Position numbers and translations under genes: made by a program
Shown: positions 40,303 through 47,789 of the stretch, piece by piece
Layout of the letters: each line of letters opens with the position of its first letter
How positions within the stretch are numbered: the first letter of the stretch is position 1
The notes under the pieces: model-generated
The model's database searches: none
What the model was told of the DNA's origin: nothing
Seen by the model: only the letters and a program-made list of their open reading frames with translations
Assembly: GCF_017873555.1 (NCBI RefSeq)
Contig: NZ_JAGGKE010000016.1
Coordinates: 1-50,652 of the forward strand
Direction: 5' to 3'
Length of the DNA: 50,652 nt
Source of the DNA: Halorubrum trapanicum
Lineage (GTDB): Archaea > Halobacteriota > Halobacteria > Halobacteriales > Haloferacaceae

Positions 40303-42576
40303 CTACCGCTCGACGGAGACGCGGCCGCGGAAGTCGCGTGAGGACCGCCCCACTTCGACGACGTACGCCCCGGAGTCGACCGTCCAGCCCGCGGACTCGT
40401 CGTACCGGCCGAACGCGCGGTCGTCGAGGTCGATCTCGACCGTCGCCGACTCGCCGGGATCGAGCGCGACGGCCGCGAAGCCGGCGAGTTCTCGCGGCGG
40501 GCGGGGGCGATCGCCGGGAGTCCCGGACGTGTCGGCCGTATCGGGGATGTCGGCCGCGTCGGGCGCCTCGACGTACGCCTGAACGACCTCCCGACCGGGG
40601 CGGTCACCGCCGTTCGAGACGGTCGCCTCGACCGTCGACGGGCCGACGGCCTCGACCGCGTCGTACCGGAACTCGGCGTAGCTGCGGCCGTGCCCGAACG
40701 GGTACGTCGGCTCCGCGTCGGTCGCGTCGAAGTGGCGGTAGCCGACGAGTAACCCCTCGTCGTAGCTCGCCTCGCCGTCGACGCCGGGGAAGCGGCGCTC
40801 GTCGGCCGTCGGGTAGGCGTCCTCGGGCGCGAACGTCACCGGGAGCCGCCCGCCGGGGTCGGCGTCGCCGTAGAGGACCGCCGCGGCGGCCTCGCCGTGC
40901 GCCTGCCCGGGGTACCACGCCGCGAGCACCGCGTCGACCGCGTCGCGCCACGGGGTTTCTATCGGGCCGCTCGCGTTCGCGACCACGACCGTCTCGTCGG
41001 CCGCGTCGGCGACGGCGGCGACCAGCTCGTCCTGCCGCCCCGGGAGTCGGAGCGAGTCGCGGTCGGCGGCCTCGGTCGCCCGGTCGCGGACGAAGACGAC
41101 GGCGACATCGGCGGCGGCCGCCGCCGCGACGGCGTCCTCGACCTCGACCGACTCCCCCGGTCCGGCGTCGGCGCCGTCGTCCGGCGCGTCCGCGTCCTCG
41201 GTCGCGGGACCGCCGGCGCCGCCCATCGCGTCGAACATCGAAATTCCCTCGACGCGGGGCAGCCCGCGGGCCACCGTCACCGCGCCCGCCGCACGCGCCT
41301 CGATCCCTTCGCGGGGGGTCGTCCGGACGAACGGCGTCACCTCCGAGGAGCCGCCGCCCCCGAGGAGCGCCTCGTCGACGTTCGGGCCGACCACGGCCAC
41401 GTCGGCCTCGTCCGCGAGCGGCAGGACGCCGTCGTTCTCCAGCAGGACGCTCCCGCGCGTCGCGACCGTCGCCGCGAGGTCGCGGTGCTCCGGGGTGTCG
41501 AGCGCGCCCGCCTTCTCGTCGCCGCTCGCCTCGCCGTCGTCACTCGTCTCCCCGTCGAGGTGCCCGACCGCGTCGAGCGACCGGAGTATCCGCGTCACCA
41601 TGTCGTCGAGGCGGGACTCGGGCACGTCGCCGCGCTCGACCGCGGGACCGAGGTCGGTCGCGTACCGTCCCCCGCTCGTCGGGTCCGGCATCCCGCCCGC
41701 GAACGGGGAGTCCTCCGCCGCGTCGAAGAGGCCTTGGGGACTGTCGCCTTCCGACTCCGTACCGTCCGGGCCTCCCCCGATCCCCCCGAGGGACTCGGGC
41801 GGAATCCCCATCGATTCGAGCAGCTCCGGGACCGTGATCCCGGGCATCTGCAGGTCGAGTCCGGCGGTCGCGCTGTCGACGACGCTCTCGGTGCCGAACC
41901 AGTCCGAGACGACGTAGCCGTCGAACCCCCACTCGCCTTTGAGCACGTCCGTGAGCAGGCGTTCGTGTTCGCTCGCGTACGTCCCGTTGACGCGGTTGTA
42001 CGACGACATCACCGACCCGGCGCCGGCCTCGACGGCGTCGCGGAAGGCGGGGAGGTACAGCTCGCGGAGGACCGGCTCGGCGGCCTCGGCGCTGACCTCG
42101 GCGCGGCCTGTCTCCTGGTTGTTCGCGGCGTAGTGTTTCGGGGTCGCGACGACGCCCGCGGACTGGATCCCCTCGGTCACCGCGGCCGCGAACGCGCCGG
42201 CGTGGATCGGGTCCTCCGAGAAGTACTCGAAGTTGCGTCCGCAGTGCGGTACCCGGATCAGGTTCGTGCCGGGACCGAGGAGCACGTCCTGCCCGCGCGC
42301 GGTCGCCTCGCGGCCCAGCGCCCGCCCGAACCGCTCGGCGAGGTCGGGGTCGAACGTCGCCGCGAGCGCGGGCGACGAGGGGAAAGCGGTCGCCGGCTCG
42401 TCGGTCCGGACGCCGAGCGGGCCGTCAGTCAGCCTGATCGGCGGGATCCCGACGCGCTCGACGCCGGAGACGAACCCCGTCGCGGTTCCCTCGGCGTCCA
42501 CGGTCCCGTGGACGAGTCCGACCTTCTCCGCGAGCGTTAGCTCCGCCACGACCGCCGCGACGTCGTCTCGGCTCAT
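40303..42576 (-). CDS. Glycoside hydrolase family 3 (beta-glucosidase-like)
   Basis: A 757-residue GH3 enzyme. The N-terminal barrel contains RLTDGPLGVR and KHYAANNQETGR, and the nucleophile Asp is in GYVVSDWFGTES. The C-terminal sandwich (VAVVGPNVDEALLGGGGSSEV) and the terminal fibronectin-III-like domain (ATVEIDLDDRAFGRYDESAGWTVDSGAYVVEVGRSSRDFRGRV) follow. There is no signal peptide, so it is likely cytoplasmic and would act on imported disaccharides. ATG 42576 (MSRDDVAAVV) was chosen because an 18-bp palindrome and TATA-like element lie just upstream, whereas the longer frame begins past them. Insertions rich in Asp/Gly occur around residues 280-300 and 470-490. Confidence 0.93.
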   Translation of the reverse strand: MSRDDVAAVVAELTLAEKVGLVHGTVDAEGTATGFVSGVERVGIPPIRLTDGPLGVRTDEPATAFPSSPALAATFDPDLAERFGRALGREATARGQDVLLGPGTNLIRVPHCGRNFEYFSEDPIHAGAFAAAVTEGIQSAGVVATPKHYAANNQETGRAEVSAEAAEPVLRELYLPAFRDAVEAGAGSVMSSYNRVNGTYASEHERLLTDVLKGEWGFDGYVVSDWFGTESVVDSATAGLDLQMPGITVPELLESMGIPPESLGGIGGGPDGTESEGDSPQGLFDAAEDSPFAGGMPDPTSGGRYATDLGPAVERGDVPESRLDDMVTRILRSLDAVGHLDGETSDDGEASGDEKAGALDTPEHRDLAATVATRGSVLLENDGVLPLADEADVAVVGPNVDEALLGGGGSSEVTPFVRTTPREGIEARAAGAVTVARGLPRVEGISMFDAMGGAGGPATEDADAPDDGADAGPGESVEVEDAVAAAAAADVAVVFVRDRATEAADRDSLRLPGRQDELVAAVADAADETVVVANASGPIETPWRDAVDAVLAAWYPGQAHGEAAAAVLYGDADPGGRLPVTFAPEDAYPTADERRFPGVDGEASYDEGLLVGYRHFDATDAEPTYPFGHGRSYAEFRYDAVEAVGPSTVEATVSNGGDRPGREVVQAYVEAPDAADIPDTADTSGTPGDRPRPPRELAGFAAVALDPGESATVEIDLDDRAFGRYDESAGWTVDSGAYVVEVGRSSRDFRGRVSVER

Positions 42577-42578
42577 GT

Positions 42579-42596
42579 TGACTGACCGTTCAGTCA
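42579..42596. promoter_or_regulatory. Palindromic operator of the GH3 gene
   Basis: TGACTGA-CCGT-TCAGTCA is a perfect 7-bp inverted repeat two nt upstream of the GH3 ATG and downstream of a TATA-like GCTAAGTG on the minus strand. The form resembles TetR/AcrR-family operators. In this position a bound protein would block initiation. No TetR gene is in the window, so the regulator acts in trans. Confidence 0.62.
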
Positions 42597-42671
42597 GGAT
42601 CCACTTAGCTCTTACAACAGCGGCGAGTCGGCGGGCCGCTCCGACAGGATTGATCACGGTCGTTCGCATCG

Positions 42672-42678
42672 TTTATGG
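42672..42678 (+). promoter_or_regulatory. TATA-like box of the acyl-CoA dehydrogenase gene
   Basis: TTTATGG is centred 26 nt before the ATG at 42701. It supports that start over longer readings. Confidence 0.5.
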
Positions 42679-42700
42679 CCGCGGGTCGCAATTCTTGCCC

Positions 42701-43849
42701 ATGGACTTCGAGGTACCCGCGGAACACCGGATGATACGCGACACCGTCCGGGAGTTCTGCGAGGCGGAGATCGCGCCCATCGCCCAAGAGATCGAGGACG
42801 AACACCGCTTCCCCGAGGCGGTGTTCGACTCCCTCGCGGAGCTCGATATGATGGGCGTGCCGGTCTCCGAGGAGTACGGCGGACTCGGCGGCGACCAGCT
42901 GATGTACGCCTTGGTCACGGAGGAACTCGGCCGCGTCTCCGGCGGGATCGGGCTCTCGTACGCCGCGCACACCTCGCTCGGCGCGAAGCCGATCGACCTG
43001 TTCGGCACCGACGCACAGAAGGAGGAGTGGCTCCGGCCGCTCGCGGAGGGCGAGGGGATCGGCGCGTGGGCGCTCACCGAGCCGGGGAGCGGCTCGGACG
43101 CCTCGGACATGGACACGACCGCCGAGTACGACGCCGACGCGGGCGAGTACGTTCTGAACGGGACGAAACAGTTCATCACGAACGCGAACGTCGCCAACTC
43201 GATACTCGTGAAGGCCGTCACCGACCCCGAGGCCGGCTACGACGGCATCTCGACGTTCATCGTCGACCCGGAGAACGACGACGGCTTCGAGGTGACGACC
43301 GTCTGGGAGAAGATGGGACTCAACAGCTCGCCGACCTGCGAGATCGCCTTCGACGACGTGCGAATTCCGGAAGACCGGCTGCTCGGCGAGGAGGGCGAGG
43401 GGTGGAAACAGACGATGAAGACGCTCGACGGCGGGCGGATCTCCATCGCCGCGCTCTCCGTCGGTCTCGCGCAGGGCGCCTACGAGGCCGCCGAGGAGTA
43501 CGCGGGCGAGCGCGAGCAGTTCGGCAAGCCGATCGCGAAGTTCGACGCGATCCGCGACAAGATCGTCCACATGCACCGCCAGATCGAGCGCGCGCGACTG
43601 CTGACCCACCGGGCCGCGTCGAAGTACGACGCGGGCGAGTCGGTCACCCGGGAGTCGGCGCTCGCGAAGCTCGACGCCAGCGAGGCGGCCCGCGAGGTCG
43701 CCGAGGAGGCGGTCCAGACGCTCGGGGGCTACGGCTACACCACCGACTTCGCGCCGCAACGCTTCTACCGGGACGCGAAGCTGATGGAGATCGGCGAGGG
43801 AACGAGCGAGATCCAACACGTCGTCATCGGCCGCGAACTGGGGCTGTAG
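42701..43849 (+). CDS. Acyl-CoA dehydrogenase
   Basis: A 382-residue FAD enzyme that makes the trans-2-enoyl-CoA in fatty-acid or branched-chain acyl-CoA breakdown. Visible are GIGAWALTEPGSGSDASDM (FAD-binding), KMGLNSSPTCEIAFDDVRIP, REQFGKPIAKFDAIRDKIVHMH, and the C-terminal QTLGGYGYTTDFAPQRFYRDAKLMEIGEGTSEIQHVVIGREL. The catalytic Glu is expected near IGEGTSE as in short/medium-chain enzymes. Chain specificity is not decided. It is divergent from the GH3 gene. Confidence 0.95.
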   Translation: MDFEVPAEHRMIRDTVREFCEAEIAPIAQEIEDEHRFPEAVFDSLAELDMMGVPVSEEYGGLGGDQLMYALVTEELGRVSGGIGLSYAAHTSLGAKPIDLFGTDAQKEEWLRPLAEGEGIGAWALTEPGSGSDASDMDTTAEYDADAGEYVLNGTKQFITNANVANSILVKAVTDPEAGYDGISTFIVDPENDDGFEVTTVWEKMGLNSSPTCEIAFDDVRIPEDRLLGEEGEGWKQTMKTLDGGRISIAALSVGLAQGAYEAAEEYAGEREQFGKPIAKFDAIRDKIVHMHRQIERARLLTHRAASKYDAGESVTRESALAKLDASEAAREVAEEAVQTLGGYGYTTDFAPQRFYRDAKLMEIGEGTSEIQHVVIGRELGL

Positions 43850-43897
43850 GCGGTCTCGGTCTCGGTCTCAGTCGGGGAAACTGATTTTCGGGCCGCG

Positions 43898-44488
43898 TCA
43901 GGGAAACTCGACGAGGTCGTCGTCGACGGCGCGCAGGCTCTCGGCGAGCCGCGAGCCGTCGGGTACCGCCTGCCGGAACGGTTCCGATCCGAAGCGGACC
44001 TCGCCGTTGACGGAGACCAGCCCGAGGTCGGCGGGGTCGCCGGCGAGTCCGGTGAGGAACGCGACGGTGCGGACCGCGGGCACGTCGCCGGCCCGCGCGT
44101 CGGGGTCGACGGAGCCGTACAGCGTGCGGTTCGTCGCGACGTGGTGGACGCAGGTCGGCGTCGGCGCGAAACACAGCAGGTAGCGGGTCCCCGGCTCGGT
44201 GCGACCGAGCTTGGGGCGGAGGGCGTGGCGCTCGTCGGCGTGGAAGTACCGCTCCATCCGACGGTACTGCCGGAGGACCTCGTTCGCGCCGGTGGCGCGG
44301 CGGACCGCGGCGTCGGCCTTGAGTTCGATCACGCGATCGACCGGCTCGGGCGTCCACGTCCGGACGAACAGGTCCACCACTCCCTCCCGCCCGTCGGCGT
44401 CGTACGGCTCTTCGAGCCGGATCCTCGGGTCGTCGACCGTCGCCTCGTAGTGTTCGACGAGCCGAGTCGCCAACGCGTCTTCGCGCAT
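43898..44488 (-). CDS. Possible PD-(D/E)XK-fold protein, haloarchaeal, unknown role
   Basis: A 196-residue protein starting MREDALATRLVEHYEATVDD. The segment GREGVVDLFVRTWTPEPVDRVIELKADAAVRR contains Asp...Glu-Leu-Lys with hydrophobic strands, and the following helix has VLRQYRRMERYF; this order is typical of the restriction-endonuclease fold. An active nuclease or a degenerate regulator is possible. The ATG at 44488 is chosen; longer frames run through unlikely sequence. It is convergent with the acyl-CoA dehydrogenase gene. Confidence 0.72.
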   Translation of the reverse strand: MREDALATRLVEHYEATVDDPRIRLEEPYDADGREGVVDLFVRTWTPEPVDRVIELKADAAVRRATGANEVLRQYRRMERYFHADERHALRPKLGRTEPGTRYLLCFAPTPTCVHHVATNRTLYGSVDPDARAGDVPAVRTVAFLTGLAGDPADLGLVSVNGEVRFGSEPFRQAVPDGSRLAESLRAVDDDLVEFP

Positions 44489-44567
44489 GCGTCTCCGGAG
44501 GGAGCGGAGGGCGATAAACCCGGCTCTCGCCGCCGCGCGGTGACCGACGCTCCGGTCCGGGTCGGTC

Positions 44568-44586
44568 GCGCCGCGCGACGCGGCGC
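44568..44586. promoter_or_regulatory. Strong GC hairpin before the second halocyanin gene
   Basis: GCGCCGCG-CGA-CGCGGCGC, 8-bp perfect arms, about 60 nt before the halocyanin start. Its role is not evident; chance palindromes are common in DNA of this composition. Confidence 0.25.
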
Positions 44587-44645
44587 GTTCCCGGAAACCG
44601 AAAGGCATCACGGGGTTTGTAAGGCTCCAATCCCTATTTTCGCCG

Positions 44646-45188
44646 ATGTCTGACAAACTGTCCAGACGGCGGTATCTCGCCGGGACCGGAGCCGCGTTGA
44701 CCATCGGAACGCTCGCCGGCTGTTCCGGCGGCGGTGACGGCGGCGATGGGTCCGACGGGAGCGACGGATCCGACGGTTCGGACGGGACCGACGGCTCCGA
44801 CGGCGGCGACGCCGCCGAGGACGTGCCGAGCGAGATCGACGAGTACCTCGCCGACGCCAACCAGTACGACGGGACGATCGCGGACCGCACCGGCCAAGAC
44901 GAGGTCACGATTCAGGTCGGCACCGGCGACGTCGGGTTCGGCTTCTCGCCGGCTGCCGTCCGCATCGACTCCAGCACGACCGTCGTCTGGGAGTGGACCG
45001 GTAACGGCGGCAACCACAACGTCGAATCGGTCGAGGGCTCCGAGTCGGACTTCACCAACGGTGAGCGCGTCGCCGAGGAGGGATACACCTTCGAGCAGTC
45101 GTTCGACAACACCGGGATCCAGCTGTACCAGTGTACGCCCCACGCGGCGAACGGGATGCTCGGCGCGATCGAAGTCGTCGAAGCCTGA
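44646..45188 (+). CDS. Halocyanin-type blue copper protein
   Basis: A 180-residue cupredoxin with a Tat lipoprotein signal (SRRRYLAGTGAALTIGTLAGC), then a Gly-Ser-Asp repeat linker of about 25 residues, then the copper domain. Ligands are His in GGNHNVESVE and the Cys-x-x-His...Met set in YQCTPHAANGM. It should carry electrons at the outer membrane face. It differs from the halocyanin at 29695-30129 by a longer domain lead (IDEYLADANQYDGTIADRTG), so the two are not recent duplicates. Confidence 0.93.
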   Translation: MSDKLSRRRYLAGTGAALTIGTLAGCSGGGDGGDGSDGSDGSDGSDGTDGSDGGDAAEDVPSEIDEYLADANQYDGTIADRTGQDEVTIQVGTGDVGFGFSPAAVRIDSSTTVVWEWTGNGGNHNVESVEGSESDFTNGERVAEEGYTFEQSFDNTGIQLYQCTPHAANGMLGAIEVVEA

Positions 45189-45245
45189 CCCGCTCTCGGC
45201 GGACCGTTCGGACGCGAATTCGTTTTTTCGACGGCGAGACGAGAC

Positions 45246-45764
45246 TTACGAGAGGAACGACCAGCGAACGTCGACGATCCGGTCGTGCTCGCTGGTGACC
45301 GTCGGCCGCGCGAGGTGGTCGTTGGCGTTGACGCCGGCGTCCGCCAGGTGGGCGAGCGCCTCGTCGAGCGTGCGGTCCGAGCGCTCCACGCCGGCGTCGC
45401 GAACGTACGGGGCGTCGATCGGGTCCGCCCGCGAGTTCGAGATCGCGATCGCGTCGGTGAGGTCGCCGCCGATCGCGTGCGGCGGCTGGTGGAAGTGCCA
45501 GTCGCCGACGGTGAGGAACAGCCACACGTCGCCGTTGATGGCGTGGTACTCGCCGGTGACCCGGTCGGCGTCGTACGCGACGATCCGCGAGAGGACGGCG
45601 GTCTTGACCCGATAGAGCGCGTCCTTTCGCGCCGAGCGGACGTTGCTCTCGGTGACGTCGCCGCGCTCGTAGGCGGCGGTGGCCTCGTCGGCGAACTGCT
45701 TTGCGACCTTGTTGACGACGTACAGCGATTCGAGCAGGTCGTCCGTCGGTTCGAGGGGGGTCAC
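45246..45764 (-). CDS. Conserved haloarchaeal protein, unknown function
   Basis: A 172-residue protein from GTG 45764 (VTPLEPTDDLLESLYVVNKVAKQFADEA). A longer in-frame reading adds Arg/Ser-rich residues that look non-coding. The first half is helical with many charged residues (RSARKDALYRVKTAVLSRIV) and the second has HAINGDVWLFLTVGDWHFHQPP. There is no signal or membrane helix and no motif I can name. Confidence 0.72.
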   Translation of the reverse strand: MTPLEPTDDLLESLYVVNKVAKQFADEATAAYERGDVTESNVRSARKDALYRVKTAVLSRIVAYDADRVTGEYHAINGDVWLFLTVGDWHFHQPPHAIGGDLTDAIAISNSRADPIDAPYVRDAGVERSDRTLDEALAHLADAGVNANDHLARPTVTSEHDRIVDVRWSFLS

Positions 45765-45888
45765 GTGAGGTACCGATCGCGTGCTGCGACCGGCCGGAGT
45801 TCCGGCCGTCGAGCGCATAGGCGTTTCGGGATCCGGCCTTCCGGTCGGGTAGTCGAGACCTGCGCTCGCGACCCCCGGATGGTTAATT

Positions 45889-45895
45889 CTTTAAG
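45889..45895 (+). promoter_or_regulatory. TATA-like box of the cytochrome oxidase subunit IV gene
   Basis: CTTTAAG is centred 28 nt before the ATG at 45920, in agreement with a leaderless transcript. Confidence 0.45.
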
Positions 45896-45919
45896 CGCAG
45901 GGACGAAGAGGGAGGCAAG

Positions 45920-46195
45920 ATGGCGCACGACTCCGTGAAGCTGTATACGGCGATATACGTCGCCCTTCTCGCGGCGGCGACGCTGAACTTCCTCCTCTTC
46001 GAGTCGACCCTCGTCGATTTCACGTACATACAGGCGGTCGGCGGCACGCTGTTGATCGCGACGGTCAAGACGCTGCTCATCGTCGCGTACTTCCAGCACC
46101 TCCGGTGGGAGAACCGCTCGCTGACCTACCTGATGGGACTCGCGCTCGCGCTCACCATGCTGCTGATGGCGGCCGCGACGTACTCGATCTCGTAA
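45920..46195 (+). CDS. Cytochrome c oxidase subunit IV-like membrane protein
   Basis: A 91-residue protein with three transmembrane helices (TAIYVALLAAATLNFLLFE; YIQAVGGTLLIATVKTLLIVAYFQHLRW; LTYLMGLALALTMLLMAAATYSI). The VKTLLIVAYFQHLRW segment is the mark of the prokaryotic COX IV (CoxD/CyoD-like) family, which supports assembly of haem-copper oxidases. The main oxidase subunits are not in the window. Confidence 0.88.
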   Translation: MAHDSVKLYTAIYVALLAAATLNFLLFESTLVDFTYIQAVGGTLLIATVKTLLIVAYFQHLRWENRSLTYLMGLALALTMLLMAAATYSIS

Positions 46196-46331
46196 CGACC
46201 CTGCGCCCGCGTTTTCCCGCTCGAAGTTCCCTCCCGAAGCGTCTCGGTTCCACGCCTTCCGAGCGACCGCGTTTCGTCTCGCTCGCGACCCGCGCGCCCT
46301 CGACGGCGTCCATCTAAAGTAGTATTATCAA

Positions 46332-46354
46332 GTGATATCAGGCAGTTATATCAC
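46332..46354. promoter_or_regulatory. AT-rich dyad upstream of tenA
   Basis: GTGATAT (46332-46338) and ATATCAC (46348-46354) around a 9-nt spacer, 25 nt before the tenA ATG and inside its likely TATA region. It is a candidate operator; a ThiR-like thiamine regulator is one possibility. Confidence 0.42.
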
Positions 46355-46378
46355 GCCGCGAAACGAGACTCCGACGAG

Positions 46379-47038
46379 ATGGGATTCAGCGACCGACTCC
46401 TCGACGCCGGATCGGATATCTGGGACGCGCAGAAGGAACACCCGTTCGTCGTCGAACTCGCCGAGGGAAGCCTCGACGAGGCGGCGTTCCGCCACTGGGT
46501 GAAACAGGACTACCGATACCTGCTCGACTACGCGCGCGTCTTCGCGCTCGCGGGGGCGAAGGCGGACGACGAGGAGACGACCCGGCGGCTGACGGGGACC
46601 GCGCACGCCACCCTCGCCGACGAGATGGACCTCCACCGGTCGTTCGCCGCCGACTACGGCCTCTCGTCCGCGGAGTTGGAAATCGTCGAGAAGGCGCCGA
46701 CCTGCGCCGCGTACACCGACTTCCTCGTCCGGACGGCCCACGAGGGGTCGATCGCGGAGGTCGCCGCCGCCGTCTACCCCTGCGGACAGGGCTACCTCGA
46801 CGTCGCGGACCACATGGCCGACCTCGCGAGCGGGGACCACCGGTACACCCCGTTCATCGAGAAGTACACGAGCGACGAGTTCCGCGAGACGGTCGGGTGG
46901 ATGCGCGACCTCGTCGACCGGTACGGCGAGGCGTACCCCGGCGAGCGCGACGCGATGCGGGCGGCGTTCCTCCGGAGCGCCCGGCTCGAACACGCGTTCT
47001 GGGAGATGTGTTACACCGAAGAGGAGTGGGAAGTGTAA
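46379..47038 (+). CDS. tenA: TenA/thiaminase II family aminopyrimidine hydrolase
   Basis: A 219-residue all-helical TenA protein that salvages the pyrimidine part of damaged thiamine. The pattern FRHWVKQDYRYLLDYARVFALAGAKA, PTCAAYTDFL and AVYPCGQGYLDVADHM contains the expected catalytic Cys (in YPCGQGY). The C-terminal LEHAFWEMCY with its Glu completes the active site. It is a separate unit with an AT-rich promoter; nearby genes are not thiamine-related. Confidence 0.93.
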   Translation: MGFSDRLLDAGSDIWDAQKEHPFVVELAEGSLDEAAFRHWVKQDYRYLLDYARVFALAGAKADDEETTRRLTGTAHATLADEMDLHRSFAADYGLSSAELEIVEKAPTCAAYTDFLVRTAHEGSIAEVAAAVYPCGQGYLDVADHMADLASGDHRYTPFIEKYTSDEFRETVGWMRDLVDRYGEAYPGERDAMRAAFLRSARLEHAFWEMCYTEEEWEV

Positions 47039-47116
47039 CCGGGCGGCGCGGAGCGGAAGCAACGCCCGCTGGTTGCGGAAGGCTATACTCCGCGCGGCCC
47101 GTTCGTCCGGACGACA

Positions 47117-47755
47117 ATGGACGTGCTACTCTTGGGCGCGAGCGGTCGTATCGGACGGCGAGTCGCGGCGGAACTCCTCGACCGCGGGCACTCGGTCACG
47201 GGCGTCTCGCGGAGCGGGACCGTCGAGGGAATCGACGACGAGGCGTTCGTCGCGGTCGCAGGCGACGCGACCGACCCCGATCAGATCGCGCGGCTCGCGG
47301 CCGGCCACGACGCGGTCGCGTCAGCGCTCGGACCGGGTGAGGACGACTCGCCGGAGGTCCTCACGGAGATGATCGAGGCGGTCATCGAGGGACTGCGCCG
47401 CGCCGAGGTCGACCGACTGGTGTGGACGGGCGGCGCCGGCGGACTCCGCGTCGGGCCGGACACGCGGCTCGTCGAGACGGAGGAGTTCCCCGACGAGTGG
47501 GAACCCCTCGCGCGAGCGGCCATCGACGCGTACGGGATCCTCGAAGGCGCCGACGACCTGCGGTGGACGTACGTAGCGCCCGCCGCGCTCATCGAACCCG
47601 GCGAGCGGACGGGCGAGTACCGGACTGCCGAGAGGGAGCTGGTGGCCGACGAGGACGGCGACAGCTACATCTCGATGGAGGACTTCGCCGTCGCCCTCGT
47701 CGACGAACTCGAATCGGGCGACGGGGTCGGTAGCTACGTCGGCACCGGGTACTGA
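47117..47755 (+). CDS. NAD(P)-binding protein, atypical SDR/NmrA-like
   Basis: A 212-residue Rossmann protein beginning MDVLLLGASGRIGRRVAAELLDRGHSVTGVSR, the GxxGxxG dinucleotide motif of atypical short-chain dehydrogenases (a5 type). VWTGGAGGLRVGPDTRLVETEEFPDEW and DDLRWTYVAPAALIEPGERTGEYR match YwnB/NAD(P)H-binding family blocks. The classical YxxxK pair is absent, so it may sense or bind the cofactor rather than catalyse. It follows tenA by 78 nt. Confidence 0.88.
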   Translation: MDVLLLGASGRIGRRVAAELLDRGHSVTGVSRSGTVEGIDDEAFVAVAGDATDPDQIARLAAGHDAVASALGPGEDDSPEVLTEMIEAVIEGLRRAEVDRLVWTGGAGGLRVGPDTRLVETEEFPDEWEPLARAAIDAYGILEGADDLRWTYVAPAALIEPGERTGEYRTAERELVADEDGDSYISMEDFAVALVDELESGDGVGSYVGTGY

Positions 47756-47789
47756 GTCGGAACGACACGGCGGCGGCGGAGTCGCGCGC

